The notes under the pieces: model-generated
Databases searched by the model: none
Told to the model about the DNA's origin: nothing
The model's input: the letters and a program-made list of their open reading frames with translations, nothing else
Program-made: the position numbers and the translations under genes
In this document: in pieces, positions 40,949-50,849 of the stretch
How the letters are laid out: each line of letters opens with the position of its first letter
Position numbering within the stretch: position 1 is the stretch's first letter
Origin: an uncultured Fretibacterium sp.
GTDB lineage: Bacteria; Synergistota; Synergistia; Synergistales; Aminobacteriaceae
DNA length: 64,000 bases
NCBI GenBank assembly: GCA_937899395.1
Contig: CALBPU010000169.1
Coordinates: 1 to 64,000, forward strand
Reading direction: 5' to 3'

Positions 40949-43184
40949 TGCCCGTATTAATTTCAGCTTTGTATTTGCAATTAGCGCAGAAAATTGTTGA
41001 GCCTCTGCGGTATAAATCCTCGCCGCATTCGGGACACTTTTCACCCGCAGGCATGTTCCACGCTACATAATCGCAATCAGGATAACGTGAACAGCCGTAA
41101 AATGTTTTACCCTTTTTGCTTTTACGTTTAACAACTTCACCTTCGCTGCATTTCGGACATTTAATGCCCGTTGAACTTAAAATCGGTCTCGTGAATTTGC
41201 ATTCGGGATAATTTGAACAAGCAATGAAATCTCCGAACCTACCTCGTTTTTTCACTAAGTCATGGCCGCAGTCAGGGCATTTTTCACCGATTGGTTCAGG
41301 AGCAGGCAACGGAACTCTTTCAGCACCTTGAGCTTCTTCAAGAGTGCTTGAAAATTCACCCCAAAATTCACTCACAACATCGAGCCATTTCCTTTGAGCC
41401 TCTTCAACTTCGTCAAGTTCCTTTTCCATTTGAGCCGTAAATCCTGCATCAACGATTGATGAAAGGTCTTTACGGTTGAAATATTGAGCAAGAAATTCAT
41501 CGACTATCATTCCTAATTGCGTAGGATAAAATCTTTTCTCCTCGTTTTTCTCAACATATCCGCGAGAATCCAAAGTCCCTGCAATCGTAGCATACGTTGA
41601 AGGTCTTCCTACTCCGTTTTCTTCGAGAGTTTTAATCAAACCTGCTTCAGAATATCTTGCCGGAGGTTTTGTAAATTTTTGGTCTCCTTTAACGTCAATC
41701 AAACCTAAAATTTCTCCCTCTTTAACTTTTGCAAGCTCACTACCTTTTAACTCAAGAGGCCATAAAACGCTCCAACCGTCAAAAATTAAAGTTTCACCTT
41801 CCTGCTTTAATCCTACACGGCCTGCATTAGCTTTTAACGTTATTTTTTCACTGATGGCATCAGACATTTGGCTTGCAGTAAATCGTTTCCAAATCAGCGA
41901 ATATAATTTCAACTGTTCTGAGGTTAAAGCATTTTGTAATTTTTCAGGAGTTAAATTTATGTCAGTAGGTCTGATTGCTTCATGAGCGTCTTGAACTTTC
42001 ATATTTTTGCTTTGAGCTGCGAAAATATTTGCCTTTGAAGGAAGATATTCAGGGGCGTAATTATTTTTTATGAAATCCCTGCATGTCTCCAAAGCCTCAT
42101 TTGAAATTCTCAAACTGTCAGTCCTCATGTACGTAATCAAACCGATATGGCCTCGTTCAGGAATATTAATTCCCTCATAAAGAGCCTGAGCAATCCTCAT
42201 CGTGTGAGCAGGAGCAAAACCAATTTTCCGTGAAGCCTCCTGTTGAAGAGTGCTTGTCCTGAAAGGTGCAGGAGCCGAGTGAGAAGAATTTTTTGTCTTA
42301 AATTCACTTACGATAATTTCATTTGCTTTAATCTCGTTGATAATTTCGTTTGCTTTTTCTTCGGAGTTGATTAAGAGAGGCAAAGAATTTTTCATGAGGC
42401 TTTTACCGTCAAGTTTTTCGGCACGAAGCTCATAAAATTTTTTTGACTTTCCTTTTTGAGCCTTTGCAATAATTACCCAATAAGGATCGGGAATGAATTT
42501 CAAAATCTCCCGTTCACGTTCGCAAATTAAATTCAGAGCTACTGATTGAACACGTCCTGCTGATAATCCGTAACGAATTTTTTTCCAGAGCAAAGGACTT
42601 AACGTATAACCTACAAGCCTGTCAAGAATTCTGCGGGCCTGTTGAGCATCGACTTTATTTAAGTCAATATAATCAGGATTTTTAACGGCTGTTTTAACGG
42701 CGTTCTCAGTAATCTCATAAAATCTCACGCGGCATTTTTCGGATAGATCAACTCCTAATAAATCCGCAAGGTGCCATGCAATAGCTTCACCCTCTCTGTC
42801 AGGGTCAGACGCTAATAAAACATGCGAAGAACTTTCAGCGAGTTTTAGCAATTCATTTTTTAACGTTGCTTTACCCTTTACCAAAATATATTCGGGCTGA
42901 AAATTATTCTCAATATCTATTGCGAGCCTGCTCTTAGGTAAATCTTTCATGTGTCCTTTGCTTGATTTAACGACGTAATTTTTTCCAAGCATGTTTGAAA
43001 GAGTTGCAGCCTTTGAAGGAGACTCAACTATAACTAACACTTTGCCGCCATTCGAGGAAGCAGTTGAAACTTTGGTAGATTTTTTTGCGGTTTTGGCGGT
43101 CTTTTTTGTACTCTTAGTGCCTGATGTTGATTTAGTTTTAACAGACACTGATTTTTTTACTGGCGAAATCACGATTACCCCCAA
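40941..43184 (-). CDS. topA: DNA topoisomerase I
   Basis: This protein is about 747 residues. A Lys/Ser/Thr-rich N-terminal tail (about 8-47) precedes the Toprim domain (VLVIVESPSKA, SDPDREGEAIAWH). The catalytic Tyr is in ITYMRTDS, and the C-terminus carries three four-Cys zinc ribbons (about 630-740). It relaxes negative supercoils. The TTG start at 43184 overlaps a GGGGG stretch that would serve as ribosome site for the GTG at 43172, so the true protein may be four residues shorter. Confidence 0.95.
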   Translation of the reverse strand: MGVIVISPVKKSVSVKTKSTSGTKSTKKTAKTAKKSTKVSTASSNGGKVLVIVESPSKAATLSNMLGKNYVVKSSKGHMKDLPKSRLAIDIENNFQPEYILVKGKATLKNELLKLAESSSHVLLASDPDREGEAIAWHLADLLGVDLSEKCRVRFYEITENAVKTAVKNPDYIDLNKVDAQQARRILDRLVGYTLSPLLWKKIRYGLSAGRVQSVALNLICEREREILKFIPDPYWVIIAKAQKGKSKKFYELRAEKLDGKSLMKNSLPLLINSEEKANEIINEIKANEIIVSEFKTKNSSHSAPAPFRTSTLQQEASRKIGFAPAHTMRIAQALYEGINIPERGHIGLITYMRTDSLRISNEALETCRDFIKNNYAPEYLPSKANIFAAQSKNMKVQDAHEAIRPTDINLTPEKLQNALTSEQLKLYSLIWKRFTASQMSDAISEKITLKANAGRVGLKQEGETLIFDGWSVLWPLELKGSELAKVKEGEILGLIDVKGDQKFTKPPARYSEAGLIKTLEENGVGRPSTYATIAGTLDSRGYVEKNEEKRFYPTQLGMIVDEFLAQYFNRKDLSSIVDAGFTAQMEKELDEVEEAQRKWLDVVSEFWGEFSSTLEEAQGAERVPLPAPEPIGEKCPDCGHDLVKKRGRFGDFIACSNYPECKFTRPILSSTGIKCPKCSEGEVVKRKSKKGKTFYGCSRYPDCDYVAWNMPAGEKCPECGEDLYRRGSTIFCANCKYKAEINTGNE

Positions 43185-43311
43185 CTAAAAATTTTTAACG
43201 GCGTTATTTATATCACAAAATCCGAAAAAAACATTCTCAAACTTAAAGCCATTTTAATGGCTCGAAATTAGAATATAATTAACCCAAAATTTTTGAGGAG
43301 TGAAATTTAAC

Positions 43312-46300
43312 TTGCGATTTTTTGGTTCGCTTATAAAATATTTTGCATATCTTTGTGTGATTTTAATTGCTGCCGGAGCTGCTTTGTTCTGGTTTGATAC
43401 GGGAGATTGGTTAGTGCTCCCATTAGCTGAAAGGGCCGGAAATTTTTTCCTTGATCCTATGAAACTTGAAATCGAAAATATTAACGGCTCTGTTCGTAAC
43501 GGTTATAAAGTTGAAGGGCTGAAATTAATTTCGGGCGATGAAAATTTAATCACTCTTAATTCTTTTGCTGTCAGTCCTGATTGGGATTTGGCATTGCAGG
43601 GAATGAACGGTTTACCATTCATTAAGTCTCTTGATGTTCACGGAGTAAGCTCGGATTTAGATAAAGTGAACTTAATTGTTAATCATTTCAATTCAGGCAA
43701 CGAAGAAAATGACGAAACATCTTCAGCCTTTGAAATGCCGAAAATTAATCCAGTAAATATTTCAATCAGTGATATAAATTTCGGAACGCCTTACGCTAAT
43801 TTGAAATTAGATGAATTAAATCTTGATCCAACAGGAAATTTTTTGCTCGATACAAAAATTATTTCGGACGAAAATATTTTTCCCTTAAAAGCAAAAGCCC
43901 TTTTGGATTTTAACTCTCTCTCCGTAATATCTTCTGACCTTAATATCGGCAAAAAAGGTACAGGGAAATTCTCAGGAACTGTTGAACCGTTAAAGGCTAA
44001 TTTAAGTTTAACGGCTCTTTCACTTGAAGAACTCTTAAAATTTTCACCTGTTAATCTTGATGAATATAAAGCTTCAGGAAGGCTTGACGGAAAATTCTTT
44101 TTCGATGACGAAAAACTTTCGGGTGTTGTATCAATGCCTAGAGCAAATGTTATGGATATACCGTTGAATTTCAGATTGCCTTTTAAGTGGGACATGAATA
44201 ATTTTTTTGCCCTCGATAACGCAAGTCTTAATACTCAGGCGGCACGCTTGAAATTAAATGCTTCTGCTGATATTTCCTTAATGAAAATTAAAGCTGACGG
44301 AGAAGCTGAAAATATTTCGCTTTATGAAATCGGAAAATTATTTGCTCCAGATATGAAGCTCAAAGGTGAAGGAGGGCATTTGAAATTTGATGTCGATACT
44401 GTGGCCGATGAAAATATTTTAGCCAATACGAAAGCCGATATTACAGCAAAAATGCCTTATGTATCAGCAATGGGACTTGATGTTGTTAAGGCTCTCGATG
44501 CTCATGTAAAATTAAATCGTAAAGAAGCTCCTAAAATTTCTCTCAGCGGTGAAGTTTTTAAGGGAAAATTATTCGCAAGGGGTGAAGCTGCTCAGGATAA
44601 AAACGGAAATATAAAACCTCAGGCAATAATTTCGCTCGTGAATTTAGACGTTCCGACGTTGATTAACACATTTCCCGATTTAGCAAAATCAATCAAAAAA
44701 CCTTCGGGAAAAATTACCGTTCGTACAAAAATTTCGGAAAATCTTAATGCCGAAACCGAAATTAAATCCGATAAACTCACTGCAAACGGAATAACTTTAA
44801 CAAATATTTTCGCTGATGTTGATTACGATTCAAAGAATAATATTGCGGATATTGAAAATTTTTCCGTAAATCTTGGAAAGGGATTAATAACGGCTAACGG
44901 AAATGTTAATCTTAACGATAATACTTTTAACTTGAAGGCCGATACTGAAAATCTTGATCCTAAAATTATTCCTGAGTTAAAGCAGCTCACGGGAAATTAC
45001 AAATTAAACGCTGAAGCATCGGGAAATTTTACAAAACCTGACACCATAGCAGCCAACGTAAATTTCACCGCAACTAACGCAGGATATTCGGGAATGACAT
45101 TCGGAAATATTAATGCTCCTTTAAGTTACTCGAATAATATCCTTCACATCAAAAACGCGGCTGCTAAACTTCCTGGAGGTCTTTTACAGTTACAGGGCAA
45201 CGTGAATTTGAAGAACACTGTAAATCCCGGACTTGATTTAACGGCTTCGTCAAACGGAATAAATTTAGCTGAAGTTTTTAAGGCATATAAAATTCAGAAT
45301 GCTTCAATGCCGATTTCAGGAAAAGTTAAAGGTGTTGTGAGTGTTAAAGGTGCTATGAACAATGCGTCGGTTAATGCTCATGTAAGAGGCGATAATATTA
45401 AGGCAGGAAATCTTGTTAATGTTCCCAGTGCCATAATAGACGCTAAAGGAAACATGAACAAAATTGATTTATACAAACTTGAAGCAAAAATTAACGGCTC
45501 TGAAGTAAAAGGTAATGGGACATTTTCGATTAACCAAAAGAATTTTAACAACAGCAAAATTAATGTTTATACTCATGTAAAACATTTGCCGTTAAAACCT
45601 CTTTTAGTTTCAACTATGGGAAGCGCACCCGTAACAGGAGTTATTGATGTTGATTCAAAACTTTCAGGGACAATCGCAAAACCCGAACTCGAATTAAAAG
45701 TTGATAAGACGATTTATTACGGGAAAGTTGAAATCAATGATATAAACGTAAAAGTGAGATCGCCCGAAGAGAATCATTTTGTCATTAACGCTTCAACAAA
45801 AATTGAAAACTTCAAACCCGAAGCAGATATTGACCTTAAAAAGCACGGCGATATTTGGGCATATCAAGTTAATACAAAGCCTCTCGATATTAACAAGGCT
45901 ATCGAAATTCAAATGCCTTCGATGTCAGGTATAGCGAAAGGTTTTGCAACAGTCAGTGTTCAAGGAGATACAGGGAAAAATTCCGACATAAAAGTTAATG
46001 CCAAGTCGAACGAAATTAAATTAATCGACAAAGTAAGTGTGAAAAATATTTCGATTCCTGTAACTTATTCTGCCACAAAAAATAAAGTTGAAATTAAAAA
46101 TGCTCAGGCAAAATTAAGCGACGGAATTATAAATTCAAATGTCAATGTAGACCTTAAAAAATCGAATTGGCAAGGAAAAGTTCAAGTAGCTCATTTGGAT
46201 TTAGGTAAACTTGCAAAGCCTTTTATGCCTGAAGGTGAATTGGTTGGGGTTGCTGACGCTGAAATGACAATGAAGGGAGCTTTCGGGGTAATGCCTTCGA

Positions 46301-46941
46301 GTTTTGCCAACGGGAAATTTTCAACGACACCCGGATATATTCATAAAATGGCAATCATCGACAAAGTAACACCTACGAAAAAAATTTCATTTGAGGAAAT
46401 AGTAGGAACATTTTTCTGGGACGGCAAAGATTTATTCTTAAATCCCGGTACATGTGCAAAAGCAGGAAAAGATGAACCGCTTTACAGATATTTTAATGTT
46501 AATGGCTCTTTAGGAATACCCGGAAAAGGTTTGAAACTTTTATGCGACGGTAGATTTGACTTAAAAATTCTTGACCAGTTACTCGGAGCTATGAAAGGTG
46601 TATTTCAATATATGACAGGAGGAATTGCCAGAAACGTTTTAAGAGATGCTGCGGGAAGAGTGTTAGGTGTTAAACGAAAAGATTTTCAGAATGTTTCGTT
46701 TACGCTTGCTAACTCGTGGGATAATTTGAGATTATTGAATTTGAAAATTACAAAGCCTATTGAAGATTTTTTACCGATAGACATGTTAAACAAGGATCAG
46801 GAACAACAAAAGGACGATGCTCAATTCAAATTGAATTTAAGAATACCCGTTGGCAAGGGTGATACAAGTGTTGAGGAAGAATCAACGGGCGATCAGTTCA
46901 AGCAGCAGTTAATCGACAACTTGTTTAATATCGGGTTATAA
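43312..46941 (+). CDS. TamB/AsmA-like outer-membrane assembly or lipid transport protein
   Basis: This protein of about 1209 residues has one N-terminal transmembrane helix (about 5-27). A long repetitive beta-rich periplasmic body follows, with many alternating I/V/L-x-G/N repeats, and it ends in a TamB-type C-terminal domain (about 1030-1200, closing QQLIDNLFNIGL). TamB-family proteins bridge inner and outer membranes and move lipids or assist barrel assembly. I start at TTG 43312, eleven bases after GAGGAG, rather than at the GTG that overlaps the ribosome site. No bamA/tamA homologue is adjacent. Its stop overlaps the convergent aminotransferase gene. Confidence 0.85.
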   Translation: MRFFGSLIKYFAYLCVILIAAGAALFWFDTGDWLVLPLAERAGNFFLDPMKLEIENINGSVRNGYKVEGLKLISGDENLITLNSFAVSPDWDLALQGMNGLPFIKSLDVHGVSSDLDKVNLIVNHFNSGNEENDETSSAFEMPKINPVNISISDINFGTPYANLKLDELNLDPTGNFLLDTKIISDENIFPLKAKALLDFNSLSVISSDLNIGKKGTGKFSGTVEPLKANLSLTALSLEELLKFSPVNLDEYKASGRLDGKFFFDDEKLSGVVSMPRANVMDIPLNFRLPFKWDMNNFFALDNASLNTQAARLKLNASADISLMKIKADGEAENISLYEIGKLFAPDMKLKGEGGHLKFDVDTVADENILANTKADITAKMPYVSAMGLDVVKALDAHVKLNRKEAPKISLSGEVFKGKLFARGEAAQDKNGNIKPQAIISLVNLDVPTLINTFPDLAKSIKKPSGKITVRTKISENLNAETEIKSDKLTANGITLTNIFADVDYDSKNNIADIENFSVNLGKGLITANGNVNLNDNTFNLKADTENLDPKIIPELKQLTGNYKLNAEASGNFTKPDTIAANVNFTATNAGYSGMTFGNINAPLSYSNNILHIKNAAAKLPGGLLQLQGNVNLKNTVNPGLDLTASSNGINLAEVFKAYKIQNASMPISGKVKGVVSVKGAMNNASVNAHVRGDNIKAGNLVNVPSAIIDAKGNMNKIDLYKLEAKINGSEVKGNGTFSINQKNFNNSKINVYTHVKHLPLKPLLVSTMGSAPVTGVIDVDSKLSGTIAKPELELKVDKTIYYGKVEINDINVKVRSPEENHFVINASTKIENFKPEADIDLKKHGDIWAYQVNTKPLDINKAIEIQMPSMSGIAKGFATVSVQGDTGKNSDIKVNAKSNEIKLIDKVSVKNISIPVTYSATKNKVEIKNAQAKLSDGIINSNVNVDLKKSNWQGKVQVAHLDLGKLAKPFMPEGELVGVADAEMTMKGAFGVMPSSFANGKFSTTPGYIHKMAIIDKVTPTKKISFEEIVGTFFWDGKDLFLNPGTCAKAGKDEPLYRYFNVNGSLGIPGKGLKLLCDGRFDLKILDQLLGAMKGVFQYMTGGIARNVLRDAAGRVLGVKRKDFQNVSFTLANSWDNLRLLNLKITKPIEDFLPIDMLNKDQEQQKDDAQFKLNLRIPVGKGDTSVEEESTGDQFKQQLIDNLFNIGL

Positions 46942-48015
46942 AATATTTTTTATGATGTTCATTCCTGCTTTAACGAGTTCATTATCGGCTTGGCTTCCCA
47001 TGTGTCCGATTCTGAAAACTTTGCCGGCAAGTTCACCGTAATTACCTCCGACTGCGAGGCCGTGTTCACGAAGAGAGCGATTAAAATTTTTCCACGTGAA
47101 TTTTTCGGGAATATAAAAAGCTGTAACAGTTGGTGATGAATAATTTTCGTTTTTCGGAAAAAGTTTAAGCCCGATTTCACGACCGATATTGCGGCATAAT
47201 TTAGCGGCTTCGGAATGTCTTGCAAAAGAATTTTCGAGGCCATTATTTAATATTTTTGATAACGAAAGATTTAATGCTTTCATAGATTGCCAATCGTGAG
47301 TATAAGGCATGAATTTTTCTTCAGGAACATTTTTCCAGCATGTATAAGATTCATAACCGATATAATTAACTTCGTCAATAATTTCCCAAGCTCTTTGAGA
47401 AATTGTTGAGATTGAAATTGACGGAGTGATCGACAAAACTTTTTGACTGCCTAAAAGCCCAATATCAATTTTTGCCTCATCAACATCAAGAGGAACTCCT
47501 CCTGCACTCGAAACAAAATCTACAACAAACAAAGCGTCAAATTCGTGTGCAATTTTTCCGATTTCGTTGAGACATGTTGTAATTGTTCCTGAAGGCGTTT
47601 CACAGTGAACGGCTGTGATAACTTTCGGCCTGAATTTTTTTACGTGGTCATAAATTTTTTGAGGTTCGGGGATTTCGTCAAAAGGAAATTCACAAATTTC
47701 AGCCTCAACTCCGAATGCTTGAGCCATTTCCGCAAAACCTCTTCCGAATAACCCTGACGATACAGCGAGCATTTTGTCGTTTTGCTTCAAGGTACATTTA
47801 AGTGAAGCCCATAAAATTGACATGGCCTCGCCTAAAGTTATCACGATTTTGTTTTTGGTATGTAAAATTTTTTGAGTTAATATTTGATTTTGGTGATAGA
47901 GTTCAAAAAACTCGTCCTCTAAATCCGAACTTCCGTAATCAATCTCCCAAGCATTGCGAAACTCCTCAGGAATTTTCACAGGGCCGGGAATTAAACCTAT
48001 TTTGTAATGCTCCAT
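46936..48015 (-). CDS. Class V aminotransferase (alanine-glyoxylate/serine-glyoxylate type)
   Basis: This 359-residue PLP enzyme starts GLIPGPVKIPEEF, with the PLP-Asp region VVDFVSSAGGVPLDVDEAKID and the Schiff-base Lys in LGSQKVLS (about 192). The C-terminal GGNYGELAGKVFRIGHMG motif is typical of the AGAT/SGAT subgroup. Likely reactions are alanine or serine with glyoxylate, or a phosphonopyruvate-like substrate; I cannot choose. It overlaps the small lipoprotein gene by 19 bases and ends inside the convergent TamB stop. Confidence 0.87.
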   Translation of the reverse strand: MEHYKIGLIPGPVKIPEEFRNAWEIDYGSSDLEDEFFELYHQNQILTQKILHTKNKIVITLGEAMSILWASLKCTLKQNDKMLAVSSGLFGRGFAEMAQAFGVEAEICEFPFDEIPEPQKIYDHVKKFRPKVITAVHCETPSGTITTCLNEIGKIAHEFDALFVVDFVSSAGGVPLDVDEAKIDIGLLGSQKVLSITPSISISTISQRAWEIIDEVNYIGYESYTCWKNVPEEKFMPYTHDWQSMKALNLSLSKILNNGLENSFARHSEAAKLCRNIGREIGLKLFPKNENYSSPTVTAFYIPEKFTWKNFNRSLREHGLAVGGNYGELAGKVFRIGHMGSQADNELVKAGMNIIKNIL

Positions 48016-48470
48016 TTTGATAACAATAACTCCTCTGCAAATTTCAAGATTTCATTTTCATTTAATGATTTTGATTCGATCGTGAGGACGATATTATTAT
48101 CAACTTTTATGGCGAGTACAAGCGGCAAATATGATTGAGTTTCAAGTATTGCGCTCTTTCCTGCTACATTCAAAATTTTATAGCCTGCTTCGGAAGGCAT
48201 TAACCCTTTTGAAGTTTTAATTTTTTCAGGGACATATAAATTTCCAGTGCCTTCACCTTCAGTCAAAATAATTTGCAAATTTTTTTTAGGATTTTCACGT
48301 TCATAATCCTTGTAAATTACACGCCCTAAATCCTGAGATTTTTCGCTCGCTATTAACGGCGTTATAAATTCGTTGACTGAATGCCAATCGTTAATTTTTT
48401 CAGGGAGTTCAAGACTGTAAGCACATGAACTCAACAACATAAAAATAAAAATCAACAAAAATTTTTTCAC
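47997..48470 (-). CDS. Hypothetical exported lipoprotein
   Basis: This 157-residue protein has a short basic N-terminus, a hydrophobic segment and LSSC at about 13-16, a plausible lipobox; cleavage after CAYS is the alternative. The mature part contains two alpha/beta stretches with no motif I recognise. It is tightly packed between a DUF4416 gene (4-base overlap) and the aminotransferase (19-base overlap) in the ftsY-containing string. Function unknown. Confidence 0.6.
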   Translation of the reverse strand: MKKFLLIFIFMLLSSCAYSLELPEKINDWHSVNEFITPLIASEKSQDLGRVIYKDYERENPKKNLQIILTEGEGTGNLYVPEKIKTSKGLMPSEAGYKILNVAGKSAILETQSYLPLVLAIKVDNNIVLTIESKSLNENEILKFAEELLLSKWSITK

Positions 48471-48988
48471 TCTTTAATTTCCTCCAACCATAAATTTCTG
48501 ACCTGCGATAAAAATTTATCGTAAACTCCGCTCTTAAAATCAGGAAAAGTATAATCAAAGCTCTGCCATTTTTTGAATCTGTAACGCAACGTAACTTCAG
48601 CATAAATTCCGTCTCGTAAATAAATTCTGTGTGCATGATCTTTTGTTGAGGCTAAAATTAATCTTGCTCCGTCAATATATCCCGGATCAATATTAACAGC
48701 TCTGATATTTTCACGGCTTCGAGCTTCGATTTCGATTGCCTGATGTTTCCAATCCGCTAATCCGTCAGCATCAACTAAACCGGGAAAACATAAAAATATT
48801 CTCGTTAAGTTCGGTGAAATTGCGTCATAATAATTTGTTTTATCAAACGGAACAGCTTCACTGATAATTTCAGGAGTGCCCCATAATTTTGATAATTCTT
48901 CAATGCTCCAGCGCAATAAATTTTCGTTATCAACAGGATATAAAATCCCTGTAATTCTTTTAACTTTCGGTGATTTGTAATTACTCAT
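48467..48988 (-). CDS. DUF4416 family protein
   Basis: This 173-residue protein has the DUF4416 pattern: YYDAISPNLTRIFLCFPGLV, VNIDPGYIDGARLILASTKDHAHRIYL, DGIYAEVTLRY and SFDYTFPDFKSGVYDKFL. The family is widespread in anaerobic bacteria and has no assigned function. It overlaps its neighbours by 4 bases on each side, downstream of ftsY, suggesting a conserved expression unit. Confidence 0.82.
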   Translation of the reverse strand: MSNYKSPKVKRITGILYPVDNENLLRWSIEELSKLWGTPEIISEAVPFDKTNYYDAISPNLTRIFLCFPGLVDADGLADWKHQAIEIEARSRENIRAVNIDPGYIDGARLILASTKDHAHRIYLRDGIYAEVTLRYRFKKWQSFDYTFPDFKSGVYDKFLSQVRNLWLEEIKE

Positions 48989-49908
48989 AATAAAATATCA
49001 TCTCTCGTTTGTCCTGCCGCTAACAATGCCATTGCTTGAGGTCCTATGTGGCCAATGACATCATCGCTTTTTCTTTCGGGTTCAATTTTTGTTTCAGGTT
49101 CTAATTTTTGTTCGACTTGTTTAACCTCCTTTTTTTTCGTAACGTTTTTTTTGCGAGGAGGCATTTCGATATTAATATAACCTTGAATTTGTCCCTGCCA
49201 TTCGCAAGCTCTGAAAGTTTTTTTGCCTTCAGGAGGTGCGTCAAGCCTTTGCCATTTTCCGCCTTGATTTTCGATTTCCTTAATCCATGTTAGACCGACA
49301 GCAGCCCACCACGTAATATCATCAACATCGGTTAAATTATTTGTGCAATCTTCTATCGTGAAAATTCCCGGAGATAATTTTTTGAAGGCAATTAATATTG
49401 CTTCGTCATTATTTTCAAGCCTGACCATAAATTCATCTTTTTCGGGAAGTTCATTAGCATTTAACTGTTCAGGGCCTGAACCAAACATTTTTATCGCCAT
49501 ATCATTGAGCCTTAACGTCCCTCTCGATGACATCGCAAAAGGCACGGGAGCGTTCCACCATTCAGGATATAAAGGCTGGTCAGGGTTTAACGAAGTTTCG
49601 AGTGAATCTGTAAACGAACCTGTATTTCTGACGTAAAGAGCCGTAACTCTTTCGGGCGAATCGATTTCGTCATAATTAATAGGCTTGAAAACATTTCGTT
49701 CAGCAAGCTGCGGTAAAGTTTTAATCATTGAGTCGGCACAATTTCTTTCAACGATCGAAACTAATTGCCCCTTGCTCAAAATAATAACGTCTCCGACTTC
49801 GGGAATATACACGGCATATTCTGCTGCTGTCTCAAAGAGTTTACGCAGAAAATATAACAATGTCGATTCGGGAGTTAAAGAATTTGAATTATATTCTGAA
49901 GTATTCAC
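48985..49908 (-). CDS. Uncharacterised protein with Lys/Glu-rich linker
   Basis: I do not recognise this 307-residue protein. Residues 1-235 appear globular, with Trp-rich segments (YPEWWNAPVPFAM, DITWWAAVGLTWIKEIENQGGKW). Residues about 240-275 are a charged Lys/Glu linker, and a conserved-looking short motif, IGPQAMALLAAGQTRDDILL, closes the protein. There is no signal peptide or membrane helix. It follows ftsY with a 4-base overlap and precedes DUF4416. The C-terminal segment could be a peptide that docks to a partner. Confidence 0.55.
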   Translation of the reverse strand: MNTSEYNSNSLTPESTLLYFLRKLFETAAEYAVYIPEVGDVIILSKGQLVSIVERNCADSMIKTLPQLAERNVFKPINYDEIDSPERVTALYVRNTGSFTDSLETSLNPDQPLYPEWWNAPVPFAMSSRGTLRLNDMAIKMFGSGPEQLNANELPEKDEFMVRLENNDEAILIAFKKLSPGIFTIEDCTNNLTDVDDITWWAAVGLTWIKEIENQGGKWQRLDAPPEGKKTFRACEWQGQIQGYINIEMPPRKKNVTKKKEVKQVEQKLEPETKIEPERKSDDVIGHIGPQAMALLAAGQTRDDILL

Positions 49909-50840
49909 GAATTTTTCCCTAATTCCGTTTCCATTAAAGCATTAGCAAAATCTTCGGAGCTGAAATTGTTCAAGTCCTCCGCTCCCTCTCCTAAACCTAT
50001 AAATCTCACAGGGACTTTAAGTTTTTTTGCAATCGAAATGACCACACCGCCTTTAGCAGTGTTATCGTATTTTGTCATTATGATTGAAGTTACGGGGATA
50101 ATGCTGTTAAAAGTTTCAGCTTGAGCAACGGAATTTTGACCGAGTACAGCGTCAAGCACTAAAATGGTTTCAAGTCTTTCAGCTCCGGCCTCACGCAATA
50201 AAACTCTGTGAATTTTTTTCAGCTCCTCCATTAAGTTATGTTTATCGTGAAGCCTTCCTGCGGTGTCAACAATCAAAACGTCAGCTCCCGAACTTTCAGC
50301 GGCTTTCCAAGCGTCAAATGAAACTGCTGCGGGATCGCTTCCCTGACCTTGAGCAATAACTCTAACTCCTGAACGTTCACCCCAAATTTTTAACTGTTCA
50401 ACTGCTGCTGCTCTGAAAGTATCTGCTGCGGCCATGATAACTTTTTTGCCTTGATTTTTGTACATTGTAGCGAGTTTTCCTGCTGAAGTTGTTTTACCGC
50501 TTCCGTTTACTCCTATCATCAATAATATTAAGGGCTTTTTTGTTAGGGCAAAACTTTTTCCCATGCCTTCAACGGAATTTAATTCGCTAGTAATTTTTGA
50601 CGTAAAAATATTTTTGAGGTCTGAAGGAGTTTTAATATTTTTCTCCTTAACTTCTTTCTTCAGAAACTCTATAATCTCCTCCGTGAAATCCAATCCGGTG
50701 TCGCCTGAGATTAATTGTTCTTCAAGATTATCCCAAAAATCTGAATCAAATGTCTTCGAGGAAAATAATTTTGAAATTCCCCCGCTCCATTTTTCACGAA
50801 CACCTTTTAACCTTTCCTTTAATTTTGCGAACAATGCCAT
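49905..50840 (-). CDS. ftsY: Signal recognition particle receptor
   Basis: This 311-residue SRP GTPase has an N-terminal helical region (ALFAKLKERLKGVREKWSGGI, membrane-targeting type), the N domain, and a G domain with GVNGSGKTT (110-118), DTFRAAAVEQLK, VDTAGRLHDK and TKYDNTAKGG. It lacks the long acidic A domain found in Escherichia coli FtsY. A very acidic membrane protein is encoded directly upstream, 9 bases away. FtsY docks ribosome-SRP complexes at the Sec translocon. Confidence 0.95.
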   Translation of the reverse strand: MALFAKLKERLKGVREKWSGGISKLFSSKTFDSDFWDNLEEQLISGDTGLDFTEEIIEFLKKEVKEKNIKTPSDLKNIFTSKITSELNSVEGMGKSFALTKKPLILLMIGVNGSGKTTSAGKLATMYKNQGKKVIMAAADTFRAAAVEQLKIWGERSGVRVIAQGQGSDPAAVSFDAWKAAESSGADVLIVDTAGRLHDKHNLMEELKKIHRVLLREAGAERLETILVLDAVLGQNSVAQAETFNSIIPVTSIIMTKYDNTAKGGVVISIAKKLKVPVRFIGLGEGAEDLNNFSSEDFANALMETELGKNS

Positions 50841-50849
50841 GATAAATTT

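Noticed and set aside
43247..43263. Palindrome AGCCATTTTAATGGCT upstream of tamB as an operator or terminator
   Set aside because: The stem is short (7 bp), has no T-run and no regulator nearby; not enough to call.
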